This document shows, piece after piece, positions 1 through 8,425 of a DNA stretch of 64,000 nucleotides (positions are counted from its first letter, which is position 1; each line of letters starts with the position of its first letter). The notes under the pieces are model-generated. The model saw nothing but the letters and a program-made list of their open reading frames with translations, did no database searches and was not told the DNA's origin. A program made the position numbers and the translations under genes. The DNA is from Thermomicrobiales bacterium (lineage in GTDB: Bacteria > Chloroflexota > Chloroflexia > Thermomicrobiales > CFX8). The stretch is taken from assembly GCA_037045155.1 (NCBI GenBank), contig JBAOIG010000003.1, forward strand, positions 744,001 through 808,000, given 5' to 3'.

Positions 1-588
1 ATTGCGGAGGAGCCCGACGCGCGCGTGCGAGAGGCGATGGCAACCGGCCTGGGCCGATTCGCGGCGGACAGCGACGACGACCTGGCGTTGAATGAAGTCC
101 TCGAAGCGCTGTTTGAGCGCTGGGAGGGTGACTCGGCGATCGACGTGCGTCGTCGGGCGTTGGAGTCGCTCGGGTTTCTCAGCGGAGACGATATTGTCGA
201 GGCAATCGAGGATGCCTACAACAACCACTCGATCGAAATCCGCGCCAGCGCGCTCCAGGCTATGGGCCGGCAGGGCGACAACCGCTGGCTTGATGCGTGC
301 CTGCGGGAGTTGCGATCGGACGATCCTGAGCTTCGCTTCGAGGCGGTCACAGCGCTCGGATCAATCGGTGATCAGCGCACAGTTTCAGCGATCGTCGACA
401 TGACCGATGATGAGGATGTCGAGGTGGCGTTGGCTGCGATAGCGGCGCTCGGGGAAGTTGGCGGACCCATGGCCGTGAACCGGCTTCGCCAACTCAGCGA
501 GGATCAAAGCCGGGCGGTGGCCGAGGCCGCTGCCGATGCCTTGCAGGAAGCGTCGATCATGGCGAACCCTCTTCGCCCATTGATGTAA
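1..588 (+). CDS. HEAT-repeat protein, 5' end cut off by the window
   Basis: The reading frame is open from base 1, so the gene begins upstream; 195 residues are visible. The sequence is a run of alpha-helical HEAT/PBS-lyase-like repeats of about 30 residues, recognisable by recurring patterns such as VRRRALESLG, IRASALQAMG, LRFEAVTALG and VALAAIAALG, each followed by a short acidic helix. Such repeats form a superhelical scaffold for protein-protein contacts. No catalytic motif, signal peptide or membrane segment lies in the visible part. It ends 31 bases before murE on the same strand and may be co-transcribed with it. A partner or process cannot be named from this fragment. Confidence 0.75.
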   Translation: MAEEPDARVREAMATGLGRFAADSDDDLALNEVLEALFERWEGDSAIDVRRRALESLGFLSGDDIVEAIEDAYNNHSIEIRASALQAMGRQGDNRWLDACLRELRSDDPELRFEAVTALGSIGDQRTVSAIVDMTDDEDVEVALAAIAALGEVGGPMAVNRLRQLSEDQSRAVAEAAADALQEASIMANPLRPLM

Positions 589-619
589 CCTCCTGGCTGA
601 CATCGGGCTTCCTGAGAGC

Positions 620-2212
620 ATGAACCGGGCTGAGCGCTGGAGACGAAACATCGACAGCATGGCAAACCAGACTATCGACGAGCTATTTGCCTACGTTTCC
701 GACGTTACGATATCAGGGGATCGTCAGACGGTCATTAGCTCAATCGAATACGACTCGCGACGTGTCGAGCCCGGGGCGCTATTCGTCGCGCTTCGCGGCG
801 GCTACGCGGACGGACATGCGTTCCTGGCCCAGGCACGCAAACGGGGAGCTGTCGCCGCGCTCATTGAGCGTGGGAGCGCCCCAGCCAACGCAGCCGGCTG
901 GCCGACGCTCATCGAAGTGAACGACACCCGCGCCGCGCTCGCCCTTCTGGCGGTCGAGTTCTACCACCACCCGGGCAACGCCATGACGATGATCGGGGTC
1001 ACTGGCACCGACGGCAAGACGACGACCAGTCACCTGATCGAGGCGCTCCTGCGGCACAACGGGCGACAGACCGGGTTGATCGGAACCGTCGAGGTGAGAA
1101 TCGCCGGTGAAGTCGAGGCACACGAGACACGGCAGACGACACCGGAGTCGCTAGTTATCCAGCGACTGCTCGGCACGATGCGCGATCAGGGTGTCGACAC
1201 CGCCATCCTTGAGGCAACGTCTCACGGGTTGGCGCTGCATCGTCTGGACGGATGCGAGTTTGACATCGGTGTGGTGACGAACATCACCCACGAACATCTT
1301 GACTTCCATGGCTCGGTTGAAGCGTATCGGGCGGCGAAAGCCATCTTGCTGAATCGCGTCTGTGATGGCCACGCGCGTGGGCGTCGAGGCATCATCGTGT
1401 TGAATGCCGAAGATCCTGGCGCCAGGGCAATCGCTCCAGCAGCTGCGGATTGCTCGACACTCTGGTACTCCCTGGATGCGAGCATGGGCACTGACATCTA
1501 CGCGACGCACATCGAGCCATACCCGGGCGGGACTCGCTTCGAGCTCCATACTCCGGCCGGAGACGCAATGGTCAACCTGTCGCTACCCGGACGGTACAAC
1601 GTGGCGAACGCGCTCGCGGCGGCGGGCGCCGGCCACGCTCTCGGGCTCACCCCAATTGAAATCGCGGACGGACTCATGTCACTTACCTCGGTAGCGGGAC
1701 GGATGCAGTCGATTGACGAAGGGCAGCCATTCTCAATCGTTGTTGACTATGCCCACACTCCGGACGCGATTCGCTCGGTCCTGCGCGAGCTACGACCGTC
1801 CACGACCGGGCGATTGATGGTGTTGTTCGGTTCGGCTGGCGAGAGAGACACCGAGAAACGCGCCATTCAGGGCCGTGTCGCAATCGAGGCGGCGGATTAC
1901 GCTGTCTTCACGAGCGAAGACCCACGATACGAGGACCCGGAGGCGATCATCGCAGCAATCGCCGCTGGCGCGGAAGAGGCATCCGGACACCCCAGTGTAG
2001 ACTTCGACTGCATCGAAGATCGGCGTCAGGCGATCGTTGAGATTCTGCTGCGCGCAAGACCCGGAGACACCATCGTGCTGGCCGGAAAAGGACATGAAAA
2101 AAGCATGATTTATGGATCGGAAAAGCGTCCGTGGGACGAGGCCGCCGTTGCGGCTAGCGTTCTCCGGTCAATGGGATACCACCGAGTCAGCGAGGGCGAC
2201 GAGAGTACATGA
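620..2212 (+). CDS. murE: UDP-N-acetylmuramyl-tripeptide synthetase MurE
   Basis: Cytoplasmic Mur ligase that adds the third amino acid to UDP-MurNAc-L-Ala-D-Glu using ATP. The 530 residues show the three Mur domains: an N-terminal UDP-binding domain (SSIEYDSRRVEPGALFVALR), the ATP-binding GVTGTDGKTTT loop near residue 130, and the C-terminal ligase domain. The substrate-selecting motif, DNPR in meso-diaminopimelate enzymes, reads EDPR here (within TSEDPRYEDPE), so the third residue of the stem peptide is not certain. An alternative ATG at 659 would remove 13 residues and gives a more typical N-terminus; neither start has a strong ribosome binding site. The stop overlaps the next gene by ATGA. 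Confidence 0.93.
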   Translation: MNRAERWRRNIDSMANQTIDELFAYVSDVTISGDRQTVISSIEYDSRRVEPGALFVALRGGYADGHAFLAQARKRGAVAALIERGSAPANAAGWPTLIEVNDTRAALALLAVEFYHHPGNAMTMIGVTGTDGKTTTSHLIEALLRHNGRQTGLIGTVEVRIAGEVEAHETRQTTPESLVIQRLLGTMRDQGVDTAILEATSHGLALHRLDGCEFDIGVVTNITHEHLDFHGSVEAYRAAKAILLNRVCDGHARGRRGIIVLNAEDPGARAIAPAAADCSTLWYSLDASMGTDIYATHIEPYPGGTRFELHTPAGDAMVNLSLPGRYNVANALAAAGAGHALGLTPIEIADGLMSLTSVAGRMQSIDEGQPFSIVVDYAHTPDAIRSVLRELRPSTTGRLMVLFGSAGERDTEKRAIQGRVAIEAADYAVFTSEDPRYEDPEAIIAAIAAGAEEASGHPSVDFDCIEDRRQAIVEILLRARPGDTIVLAGKGHEKSMIYGSEKRPWDEAAVAASVLRSMGYHRVSEGDEST

Positions 2213-3243
2213 CCATCCATCGTCGGCACTGGTGGTTCGTCGCCCTCATTATCTCGACGATCGTGCTTGCGGCCTGCGGTGCGCCCGATTCGAGTTTCGT
2301 GTCGCCGGAGCCCGAGCATCCATCACGCACCGGAGTTGACCCGTCCGGCAAGATTCTGTTCGTCTCCGATCGACATATCTCGATGTGGGATGGATCAGTG
2401 CGCACGATCATCGATTCGGTGACGGGCGGCTCGCCAACATGGTCGCCGGCAGGTGATCGCTTCGCCTACGTCGAGATGCACGATGGGTGGTCCGATATTA
2501 TTCTTGCCACCGCCGATGGCTCGACGCTCAAGCGATTGACGGTCAATGAACCGGATGCGCCGCTCTTCAGTCTGGAATATGCGTGCCAGGCATACTGGGC
2601 GCTGGATCCAGTCTGGTCACGCGCGGGTGATCAACTCATCTGGGTGAGTGACCGAGGAACTGGCTCATCATCGTGTGAAAGCCGCTTCGCGGATCCACTG
2701 ACGCTCTGGTACTCGGAGAACCTCGGCGGTGATCAGAGCATCTTCAGCTACATGCTGCCGGCCGCAGCGAGCGTTGACGCGCCGCAGGAGAATCCGACGC
2801 TCTCTCCCGATGGAAAACGCGTCGCGTTTACCGCCCGTATCGGCGCAGAATCACCGCGCAACACCGAGGTCTGGCTGCTGGACCTCGATACTGCAAAGGT
2901 CTCCACGCTGGTATCCGCGTCGGACGGCGCTTTTGACCCGTCATGGTCACCAACAACTCCCAATATCGCCTACGTTCAACGCACCGGCTCGGCCAGTGAT
3001 ATCTGGATCGCGCCAGTCGATGGCAGCACCCCGTACCAGCTAACGAACGTTGGCGCGGTCGTTTCGCCAGCCTGGTCTCCGGACGGTCAATTCCTCGCAT
3101 TTTTCCGGGAACGCGATAGCGCCTTCGAGGCATGGTATGTCGAGGTGACAGACCAGGGCGGCAAGCTCACTGCGTCCGAACCGAGGAAGCTCTTCGACGC
3201 GCCGAACATTGACGCGCCGTCGGGTATGTCCTGGATTCGCTAG
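2209..3243 (+). CDS. lipoprotein with TolB/WD40-like beta-propeller
   Basis: 344 residues. The N-terminus has basic residues, a hydrophobic stretch and the lipobox LAAC (Cys about residue 23), so it should be lipid-anchored on the outer face of the cytoplasmic membrane. The mature part contains about five PD40/TolB-type blades, each centred on a pattern like PTWSPAGDRFAYV, PTLSPDGKRVAFT or PAWSPDGQFLAFF. Such propellers bind proteins or ligands; no enzymatic motif is seen. Translation is probably coupled to murE through the ATGA overlap, but a functional link to peptidoglycan synthesis is only suggested by position. Specific function unknown. Confidence 0.8.
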   Translation: MTIHRRHWWFVALIISTIVLAACGAPDSSFVSPEPEHPSRTGVDPSGKILFVSDRHISMWDGSVRTIIDSVTGGSPTWSPAGDRFAYVEMHDGWSDIILATADGSTLKRLTVNEPDAPLFSLEYACQAYWALDPVWSRAGDQLIWVSDRGTGSSSCESRFADPLTLWYSENLGGDQSIFSYMLPAAASVDAPQENPTLSPDGKRVAFTARIGAESPRNTEVWLLDLDTAKVSTLVSASDGAFDPSWSPTTPNIAYVQRTGSASDIWIAPVDGSTPYQLTNVGAVVSPAWSPDGQFLAFFRERDSAFEAWYVEVTDQGGKLTASEPRKLFDAPNIDAPSGMSWIR

Positions 3244-3275
3244 CGCGCTACGAGCCCGATCCGGCAGACTCCATG

Positions 3276-3314
3276 TGGTAGCCAGATGACTCGAATCGGA
3301 TCATCTGGCTACCA
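3276..3314. terminator. bidirectional hairpin between lipoprotein gene and aspS
   Basis: A 14-bp perfect inverted repeat (3276-3289 with 3301-3314, loop 11) lies between two convergent genes. There is no run of T on either side, so it is a hairpin terminator without a U-tract, or an mRNA 3'-end protecting structure, usable from both directions. Confidence 0.7.
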
Positions 3315-3333
3315 GCCTTCGCCTTCGGAAGGA

Positions 3334-5148
3334 TTATCCGCCACTCGCGGATGATTTCGGGGTCTTGACGCTGATGTGAAGCTCATCGAGCTGCTTGAGA
3401 TCGACTGTGCCGGGCGCGTCGAACATCAGGTCGCGGGCAGATTGATTCTTCGGGAACGCCATGACTTCACGAAGCGTCGACTCTCCGGCGAGAATCATCG
3501 CAATCCGGTCGATGCCTGGCGCGATCCCGCCATGTGGCGGCGCGCCGAACTCGAACGCGCGTAGCAGGTGGCCGAAGCGAGCCTCGATCTCCGCATCCTC
3601 GTAGCCCATCAGCGCGAAGATTCGCCGCTGGAGCTCGCGCTGATGGATGCGAATCGAGCCGCCCCCGACTTCAAAGCCATTGAGGACGATATCGTACGCC
3701 TTCGCCCGTACCTTGCCAGGATCGCTTTCGAGGAGCTCGATATCCCCGTCGAGCGGCGCGGTGAAGGGGTGATGCATAGCGTCCCACCGCCCGGCTTCTT
3801 CATCCCAGCCAAGCAACGGGAAGTCGATGACCCAGCAGAACGCCGCGACGGACGGATCGGTCAGCCCAAGCTCGTCTGCGAAGCGCTCGCGGAGTCGGCC
3901 AAGCACGTTGGCTGCGACAATAGCTCCATCTGCAACGAGCAGGATCAGATCCCCTGCCACCGCGCCGGTGGCATCGACGATCGCGTCGATCTCGGCTTCG
4001 GACAGGAACTTGGCGATCGGCGAACGCACTGACCGGGCCCCGTCCTCGCCAGACTCGATTGCCAGCCAGGCGAGTCCCTTCGCCCCGAAGTTCCGCGCGA
4101 ACGTGGTCAACTCATCGATCTGCCCTCGGCTAACTCCCGACTTGCCGGGCACTGCGATACCCCGGACGACGCCGCCAGCCTCGACCGCGCCACGGAAGAC
4201 GCCAAACTCCGAGGCTGCCACTGCCGCGGACACATCGGCAATCTCCAGCCCGTAACGCAAGTCCGGCTTATCCGTGCCGTAGAGACGCATCGCATCGTCA
4301 TAGCTGAGCCGCGGGAAGGGAACTGCCTGGATCGTCATACCAGTCAGCCCGACGAGCTCAATGAAGAGCCCCTCGGTCAGCTGCATGATCTGCTCCATGT
4401 CAACGAACGACATCTCCAGATCAAGCTGGGTGAACTCAGGCTGGCGGTCGGCTCGTTGATCCTCGTCGCGAAAGCACCGTGCGATCTGGTAATAACGATC
4501 CATGCCGGCCACCATCAGGAGCTGTTTCATCTGCTGAGGCGACTGCGGCAGCGCGTAGAACTGGCCTGGATGCAGCCGGCTCGGCACGAGATAGTCACGC
4601 GCGCCCTCCGGTGTGCTCTTGATCAGAATCGGTGTCTCGATCTCGATGAAATCGCGATTGTCGAGGTATTCGCGAATCTTCTTGATGATCCGATGTCGAA
4701 GGATGAGGTTTTCCTGCATCTTCGACCTCCGTAGGTCGAGGTACCGGTACTCCAGTCGCAGCGATTCGTCAACATCTGAGTGATCTGTGATCTCGAACGG
4801 GGGAGTCCGCGCTGCGTTGAGGATCACGAGATCATTGACGACGATCTCAATGTCACCGGTCGGCATGTTTGCGTTACGTGTGCCCTCTGGGCGAAGCTGA
4901 ACCGTCCCCGCGATCTGGACGACATATTCGGACCGTACCTGCTCGGCGATATGGTGCGCCTCGGGAGAGTCCTCTGGGTTGCATACTGCCTGAGTCAGGC
5001 CATAGCGATCGCGGATATCGAGAAAGATCAGCCCACCGTGATCGCGGCGGCGATTGACCCAGCCCTTGATCGTCACAGATCGGCCGGCATCCTCTGCCCG
5101 CAACTCGCCGCATGTCAGGTAGGGACGGAGCTTATCGATCGTCATCAT
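3334..5148 (-). CDS. aspS: aspartyl-tRNA synthetase
   Basis: Class II aminoacyl-tRNA synthetase charging tRNA-Asp, and possibly tRNA-Asn if the organism lacks AsnRS. The 604 residues show the N-terminal OB-fold anticodon-binding domain (SVTIKGWVNRRRDHGGLIFLD), motif 2 (RCFRDEDQRADRQPEFTQLD), a bacterial-type GAD insertion in the middle and motif 3 (GIAPGIDRIAMILAGE). Length and architecture match bacterial AspRS. It is the last gene of a minus-strand operon lepA-mazG-aspS; its ATG overlaps the mazG stop as ATGA. A second ATG follows immediately, so the true start may be one codon later. Confidence 0.96.
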   Translation of the reverse strand: MMTIDKLRPYLTCGELRAEDAGRSVTIKGWVNRRRDHGGLIFLDIRDRYGLTQAVCNPEDSPEAHHIAEQVRSEYVVQIAGTVQLRPEGTRNANMPTGDIEIVVNDLVILNAARTPPFEITDHSDVDESLRLEYRYLDLRRSKMQENLILRHRIIKKIREYLDNRDFIEIETPILIKSTPEGARDYLVPSRLHPGQFYALPQSPQQMKQLLMVAGMDRYYQIARCFRDEDQRADRQPEFTQLDLEMSFVDMEQIMQLTEGLFIELVGLTGMTIQAVPFPRLSYDDAMRLYGTDKPDLRYGLEIADVSAAVAASEFGVFRGAVEAGGVVRGIAVPGKSGVSRGQIDELTTFARNFGAKGLAWLAIESGEDGARSVRSPIAKFLSEAEIDAIVDATGAVAGDLILLVADGAIVAANVLGRLRERFADELGLTDPSVAAFCWVIDFPLLGWDEEAGRWDAMHHPFTAPLDGDIELLESDPGKVRAKAYDIVLNGFEVGGGSIRIHQRELQRRIFALMGYEDAEIEARFGHLLRAFEFGAPPHGGIAPGIDRIAMILAGESTLREVMAFPKNQSARDLMFDAPGTVDLKQLDELHISVKTPKSSASGG

Positions 5149-6134
5149 TCGGTGGTCGAACCTCCTCGATTCAATTCGTGGCTTTCCTGTTGTTTCACTC
5201 GATTCCAGATCTCGAGCACTTCTTCGGGCGATTCTGCCCGCTCGCCGCCGAACACGTGCGGGTGACGACGCACAAGCTTGTCACTCAGCAGCGCAACCGT
5301 ATCCTCAAGCCCGAACCGGTCACGTTCTGCGGCGATCTGGGCAATCATCAGGATATTGCCGAGGATGTCACCGAGCTCATCCGCGGCGTGCGACCAATCG
5401 CCATCTTCCAGCGCCTCACGCAGCTCGTCGATCTCCTCGGTGATGTAGTCGAGCGTTGATAGCTCAGACTGCTCACGATCCCATGGGCAGCCATCCGGAC
5501 GACGAAGTCGTGCGTAGATTTGCCGCAGACTGGCGACCGACGTGCTCTTTGCTGGCGAGTCGTCGGCGGGAATGACGATGCACCCATCGTCGTTGGGGGC
5601 AGGCAGGCTCGCCAGGCCCAATCGCCGCTGAAGATACTGGCTGGCGGCTGCTGTGACAGCATCGCCGTACCAATTCGTGATGACTGTCGTCATCGAAGGA
5701 TCCAGCGCGAGAAGGCCAGCGTCGAACGGGGCGGCTGCGCGCGCCTCAGCAAGCGCGAGCGCATCGACAACCACCAGCGAACCACCCGTGGCAGGTAGCG
5801 AACCACCAGAAGTCAGCACGTCCGCGCGCGCCGCGAGGCGCCGGACCGTCTCATCGCCAATCGCCCCCGTTGCCCCAAGGAGATACACAACCTCGTGAGC
5901 GCCAACCTCAGTCGCCAGAGAGACGATGTCCTCGGCGATGCGGCCAGACAAACCGAAAGCAGTCTCGCCGTCAAACAGTGAATCGTAGTCGCGGATGATC
6001 TCAAGCTCATCGCGAAACGCGGCAGGGATCAAACGCATGCTTCGGGCGACTACCAGCGCCGTCGTGGGAATATGGGACAACCACTCGACGCCATCACCGC
6101 GGGTGACAGCGCGGGCATCGATAGTGATCGTCAT
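5145..6134 (-). CDS. mazG: MazG-family nucleoside triphosphate pyrophosphohydrolase with N-terminal extension
   Basis: 329 residues. The C-terminal part (about 205-320) is a MazG domain hydrolysing NTPs to NMP and PPi: LRRPDGCPWDREQ followed by the metal-binding helices EEIDELREAL and AADELGDILGN (EExxE...ExxD pattern). The first 200 residues resemble the degenerate tetrapyrrole-methylase-like domain of YabN-type MazG proteins (YLLGATGAIGDETVRRLAA, TVITNWYG), but the similarity is weak and the catalytic features of a true methylase are not evident. The gene overlaps lepA upstream and aspS downstream by 4 bases each, indicating coupled translation. Probable role: house-cleaning of non-canonical nucleotides. 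Confidence 0.85.
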   Translation of the reverse strand: MTITIDARAVTRGDGVEWLSHIPTTALVVARSMRLIPAAFRDELEIIRDYDSLFDGETAFGLSGRIAEDIVSLATEVGAHEVVYLLGATGAIGDETVRRLAARADVLTSGGSLPATGGSLVVVDALALAEARAAAPFDAGLLALDPSMTTVITNWYGDAVTAAASQYLQRRLGLASLPAPNDDGCIVIPADDSPAKSTSVASLRQIYARLRRPDGCPWDREQSELSTLDYITEEIDELREALEDGDWSHAADELGDILGNILMIAQIAAERDRFGLEDTVALLSDKLVRRHPHVFGGERAESPEEVLEIWNRVKQQESHELNRGGSTTE

Positions 6135-7960
6135 CCACCGCGCTCCGAACCGCGCTCATCGCCGAGGCTCAGCACCGCCATGAATGCCTCCTGCGGGATC
6201 TCAACACTGCCGACCATCTTCATCCGCGCTTTGCCCTCCTTCTGCTTCTCGAGAAGCTTGCGCTTGCGAGTGATGTCCCCGCCGTAGCACTTGGAGAGCA
6301 CGTTCTTGCGCATCGCCTTGATCGTCTCACGGGAGATGACCCGGCTGCCAATGGCCGCCTGAATCGGAACCTCGAACATCTGACGCGGGATCAGCTGCTT
6401 GAGCTGACCAACCAGCGCCCGGCCGCGCGTGAAGGCATCCTCACGGTGTGTGATGAGCGAGAGCGCGTCGACAGGCACGCCGTTCACCAGCACGTCGAGC
6501 TTCACAAGGTCGGCTGCGCGCATGCTGTTGAACTGGTAGTCCAGTGAGGCATATCCCTGTGTGCGTGACTTGAGCTGGTCGTAGAAATCGACAATGAGCT
6601 CGCCGAGCGGCATCCCGAACTTCATCGACACACGATCTTCGTCGAGGTAATCCATCGTCTCGAACGCGCCGTGGCGGGTCGTGACCAGCTCCATGATCGT
6701 GCCGATATAACGCGACGGCGTGATGATCGTCAGATCCATCCACGGCTCGCGGATTTCCGCGATCTCACCGGGACTCGGCATATCAGAGGGGTTGTCGACC
6801 AGGATCACGTCGCCGCTGTCCTTGACGACCTCATATTCGACACTGGGAGCGGTCGCCAGCAGCTCGAGCTTGTATTCGCGCTCAAGCCGTTCCTGGACAA
6901 TCTCCATGTGGAGCAAGCCGAGAAACCCACAACGGAACCCGAAACCCAGCGCGTCCGATGATTCCGGCTGATAAACGAGGGATGCGTCGTTGAGCTTGAG
7001 CCGTTCCAACGCGTCCCGCAGCTCCGGGTAGGCCTCGTTGTTGACCGGGTAGAAGCCCGCAAACACCATCGGCTTGGCCGGCCGATAGCCGGCCAACGGA
7101 TCAGTCGCTGGTCGGCTGGCCAGCGTGATCGTGTCCCCGACCTGGACATCGCTGACATCTTTCAACCCGGTCGCGACGTAGCCAACTTCACCGGTCTTCA
7201 GACCGTCGATCGGTGTCATGCTCGGACGAAATACGCCCGTCTCGAGGATATCGGCCTGCTTGCCGGTGGCCATGAGCCTGATACGAGCGTCGGCTGGCAG
7301 GCCACCATCAACCACCTTGACATAAGCAATGACACCCTTATACGCGTCATAGTGCGAGTCAAAGATCAGCGCTCGAAGGGGCGCGTCGGTGTCGCCACCC
7401 GGCGGCGGGACCTGCTGGACTACAGCTTCGAGAATCGCTGTGATTCCGAGGCCGGCCTTTGCTGATGCGGGGATAATCTCCGATGGCAGCAGGCCGATCA
7501 GATCACCCACCTCCTGAGCTACTCGCTCGGGCTGTGCGTTCGGCAGGTCGATCTTGTTGATAACGGCAACGATGGCGAGATTATGCTCGAGAGCCAGGTA
7601 CACGTTCGCGAGCGTCTGGGCCTCGATCCCCTGTGCGGCATCGACGACGAGCAGCGCACCTTCGCATGCGGCGAGGGTTCTGCTTACCTCGTACGTGAAG
7701 TCAACGTGCCCGGGAGTGTCGATCAGATTCAGCTCGTAGGTTTCACCGTCGCTCGCCTGATATTCCATCCGGACAGCGCGAGCCTTGATTGTGATGCCCT
7801 TCTCGCGTTCCAGATCCATTGAGTCGAGGATTTGCTCGACCATCTCACGCCGCGTAACCGTGCCGGTTTGCTCAAGCAACCGGTCGGCGAGCGTTGACTT
7901 GCCGTGATCGATATGGGCGATGATGCCGAAGTTACGGATGTGTCGTCGATCGTCAATCAA
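6131..7960 (-). CDS. lepA: elongation factor 4 (LepA), ribosomal back-translocase GTPase
   Basis: Translational GTPase with G1 (AHIDHGKSTL), switch regions (EREKGITIKARAVRM), G3 (DTPGH) and G4 (NKIDLP), followed by EF-G-like domains and the LepA-specific C-terminal domain (KMVGSVEIPQEAF). The frame stays open to a TTG at 8011, but a TATACT -10 box at 8015-8020 on this strand would place the transcript start near 8008, so that start is unlikely. A TTG at 7960, preceded by GAGAGG, gives 609 residues and the usual LepA N-terminus (DDRRHIRNFGIIAHIDHGKS). First gene of lepA-mazG-aspS; its stop overlaps mazG by ATGA. Confidence 0.93.
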   Translation of the reverse strand: MIDDRRHIRNFGIIAHIDHGKSTLADRLLEQTGTVTRREMVEQILDSMDLEREKGITIKARAVRMEYQASDGETYELNLIDTPGHVDFTYEVSRTLAACEGALLVVDAAQGIEAQTLANVYLALEHNLAIVAVINKIDLPNAQPERVAQEVGDLIGLLPSEIIPASAKAGLGITAILEAVVQQVPPPGGDTDAPLRALIFDSHYDAYKGVIAYVKVVDGGLPADARIRLMATGKQADILETGVFRPSMTPIDGLKTGEVGYVATGLKDVSDVQVGDTITLASRPATDPLAGYRPAKPMVFAGFYPVNNEAYPELRDALERLKLNDASLVYQPESSDALGFGFRCGFLGLLHMEIVQERLEREYKLELLATAPSVEYEVVKDSGDVILVDNPSDMPSPGEIAEIREPWMDLTIITPSRYIGTIMELVTTRHGAFETMDYLDEDRVSMKFGMPLGELIVDFYDQLKSRTQGYASLDYQFNSMRAADLVKLDVLVNGVPVDALSLITHREDAFTRGRALVGQLKQLIPRQMFEVPIQAAIGSRVISRETIKAMRKNVLSKCYGGDITRKRKLLEKQKEGKARMKMVGSVEIPQEAFMAVLSLGDERGSERGG

Positions 7961-8014
7961 TCCGTGAGGATCCTCTCGCCATCTGGCGTCGAGTCGCGTG
8001 AAGGCCAACAATCA

Positions 8015-8020
8015 AGTATA
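8015..8020 (-). promoter_or_regulatory. -10 box of the lepA operon
   Basis: TATACT on the minus strand, 5/6 to the consensus. No clear -35 is visible 17 bases upstream. Its position just ahead of the longest lepA reading frame argues for the downstream TTG start at 7960. Confidence 0.45.
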
Positions 8021-8068
8021 CCGGCCGGGAGCGCGCGGCTTGCAGTGGCAGCCTGCGGCGTCGTTCGG

Positions 8069-8074
8069 TACAAT
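8069..8074 (+). promoter_or_regulatory. -10 box upstream of rpsT
   Basis: TACAAT on the plus strand, 5/6 to the consensus, about 80 bases before the rpsT start. The -35 region is unclear (TGGCAG at the expected spacing). Confidence 0.45.
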
Positions 8075-8155
8075 TCCGGGGTTCGCTCGCCCACGATGTC
8101 GGGCGTGCTTTCTGTGTTCATGAGCAATCTGTCCGCACGACGGAGGGGGTCGAGC

Positions 8156-8425
8156 TTGGCCAACAACAAGTCAGCCGAAAAGCGCGCGAGGGTGGCCGAG
8201 CGCCGCCGTGTCCGTAACCGAACCTATCGCTCTGCGTCTCGCACGATGGTGCGCCGGGCCGAGGAGCTGATTCGGGCCGCCGAAAAGGAAGCCGCAAGTG
8301 GCGCGGTTCTCAACGCACAGGCGATGCTCGATCGCGCCGCCTCGAAGGGCGTCATCCATCCGAACAATGCCGCGCGCCGCAAGTCGCGACTGATGGCCAA
8401 GTACAACTCCATGGCGACAAGCTAG
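8156..8425 (+). CDS. rpsT: 30S ribosomal protein S20
   Basis: 89-residue basic protein that binds 16S rRNA early in 30S assembly. It begins with the family hallmark ANNKSAEKRARVAERRR and ends with HPNNAARRKSRLMAKYN. The start is a TTG at 8156 preceded at ideal distance by GGAGGGGG (8142-8149); the frame is open further upstream but that part does not look like S20. TTG starts are also known for rpsT in other bacteria. The stop codon overlaps the stop of the convergent holA within the shared CTAG, so no terminator separates the two genes. Confidence 0.95.
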   Translation: MANNKSAEKRARVAERRRVRNRTYRSASRTMVRRAEELIRAAEKEAASGAVLNAQAMLDRAASKGVIHPNNAARRKSRLMAKYNSMATS

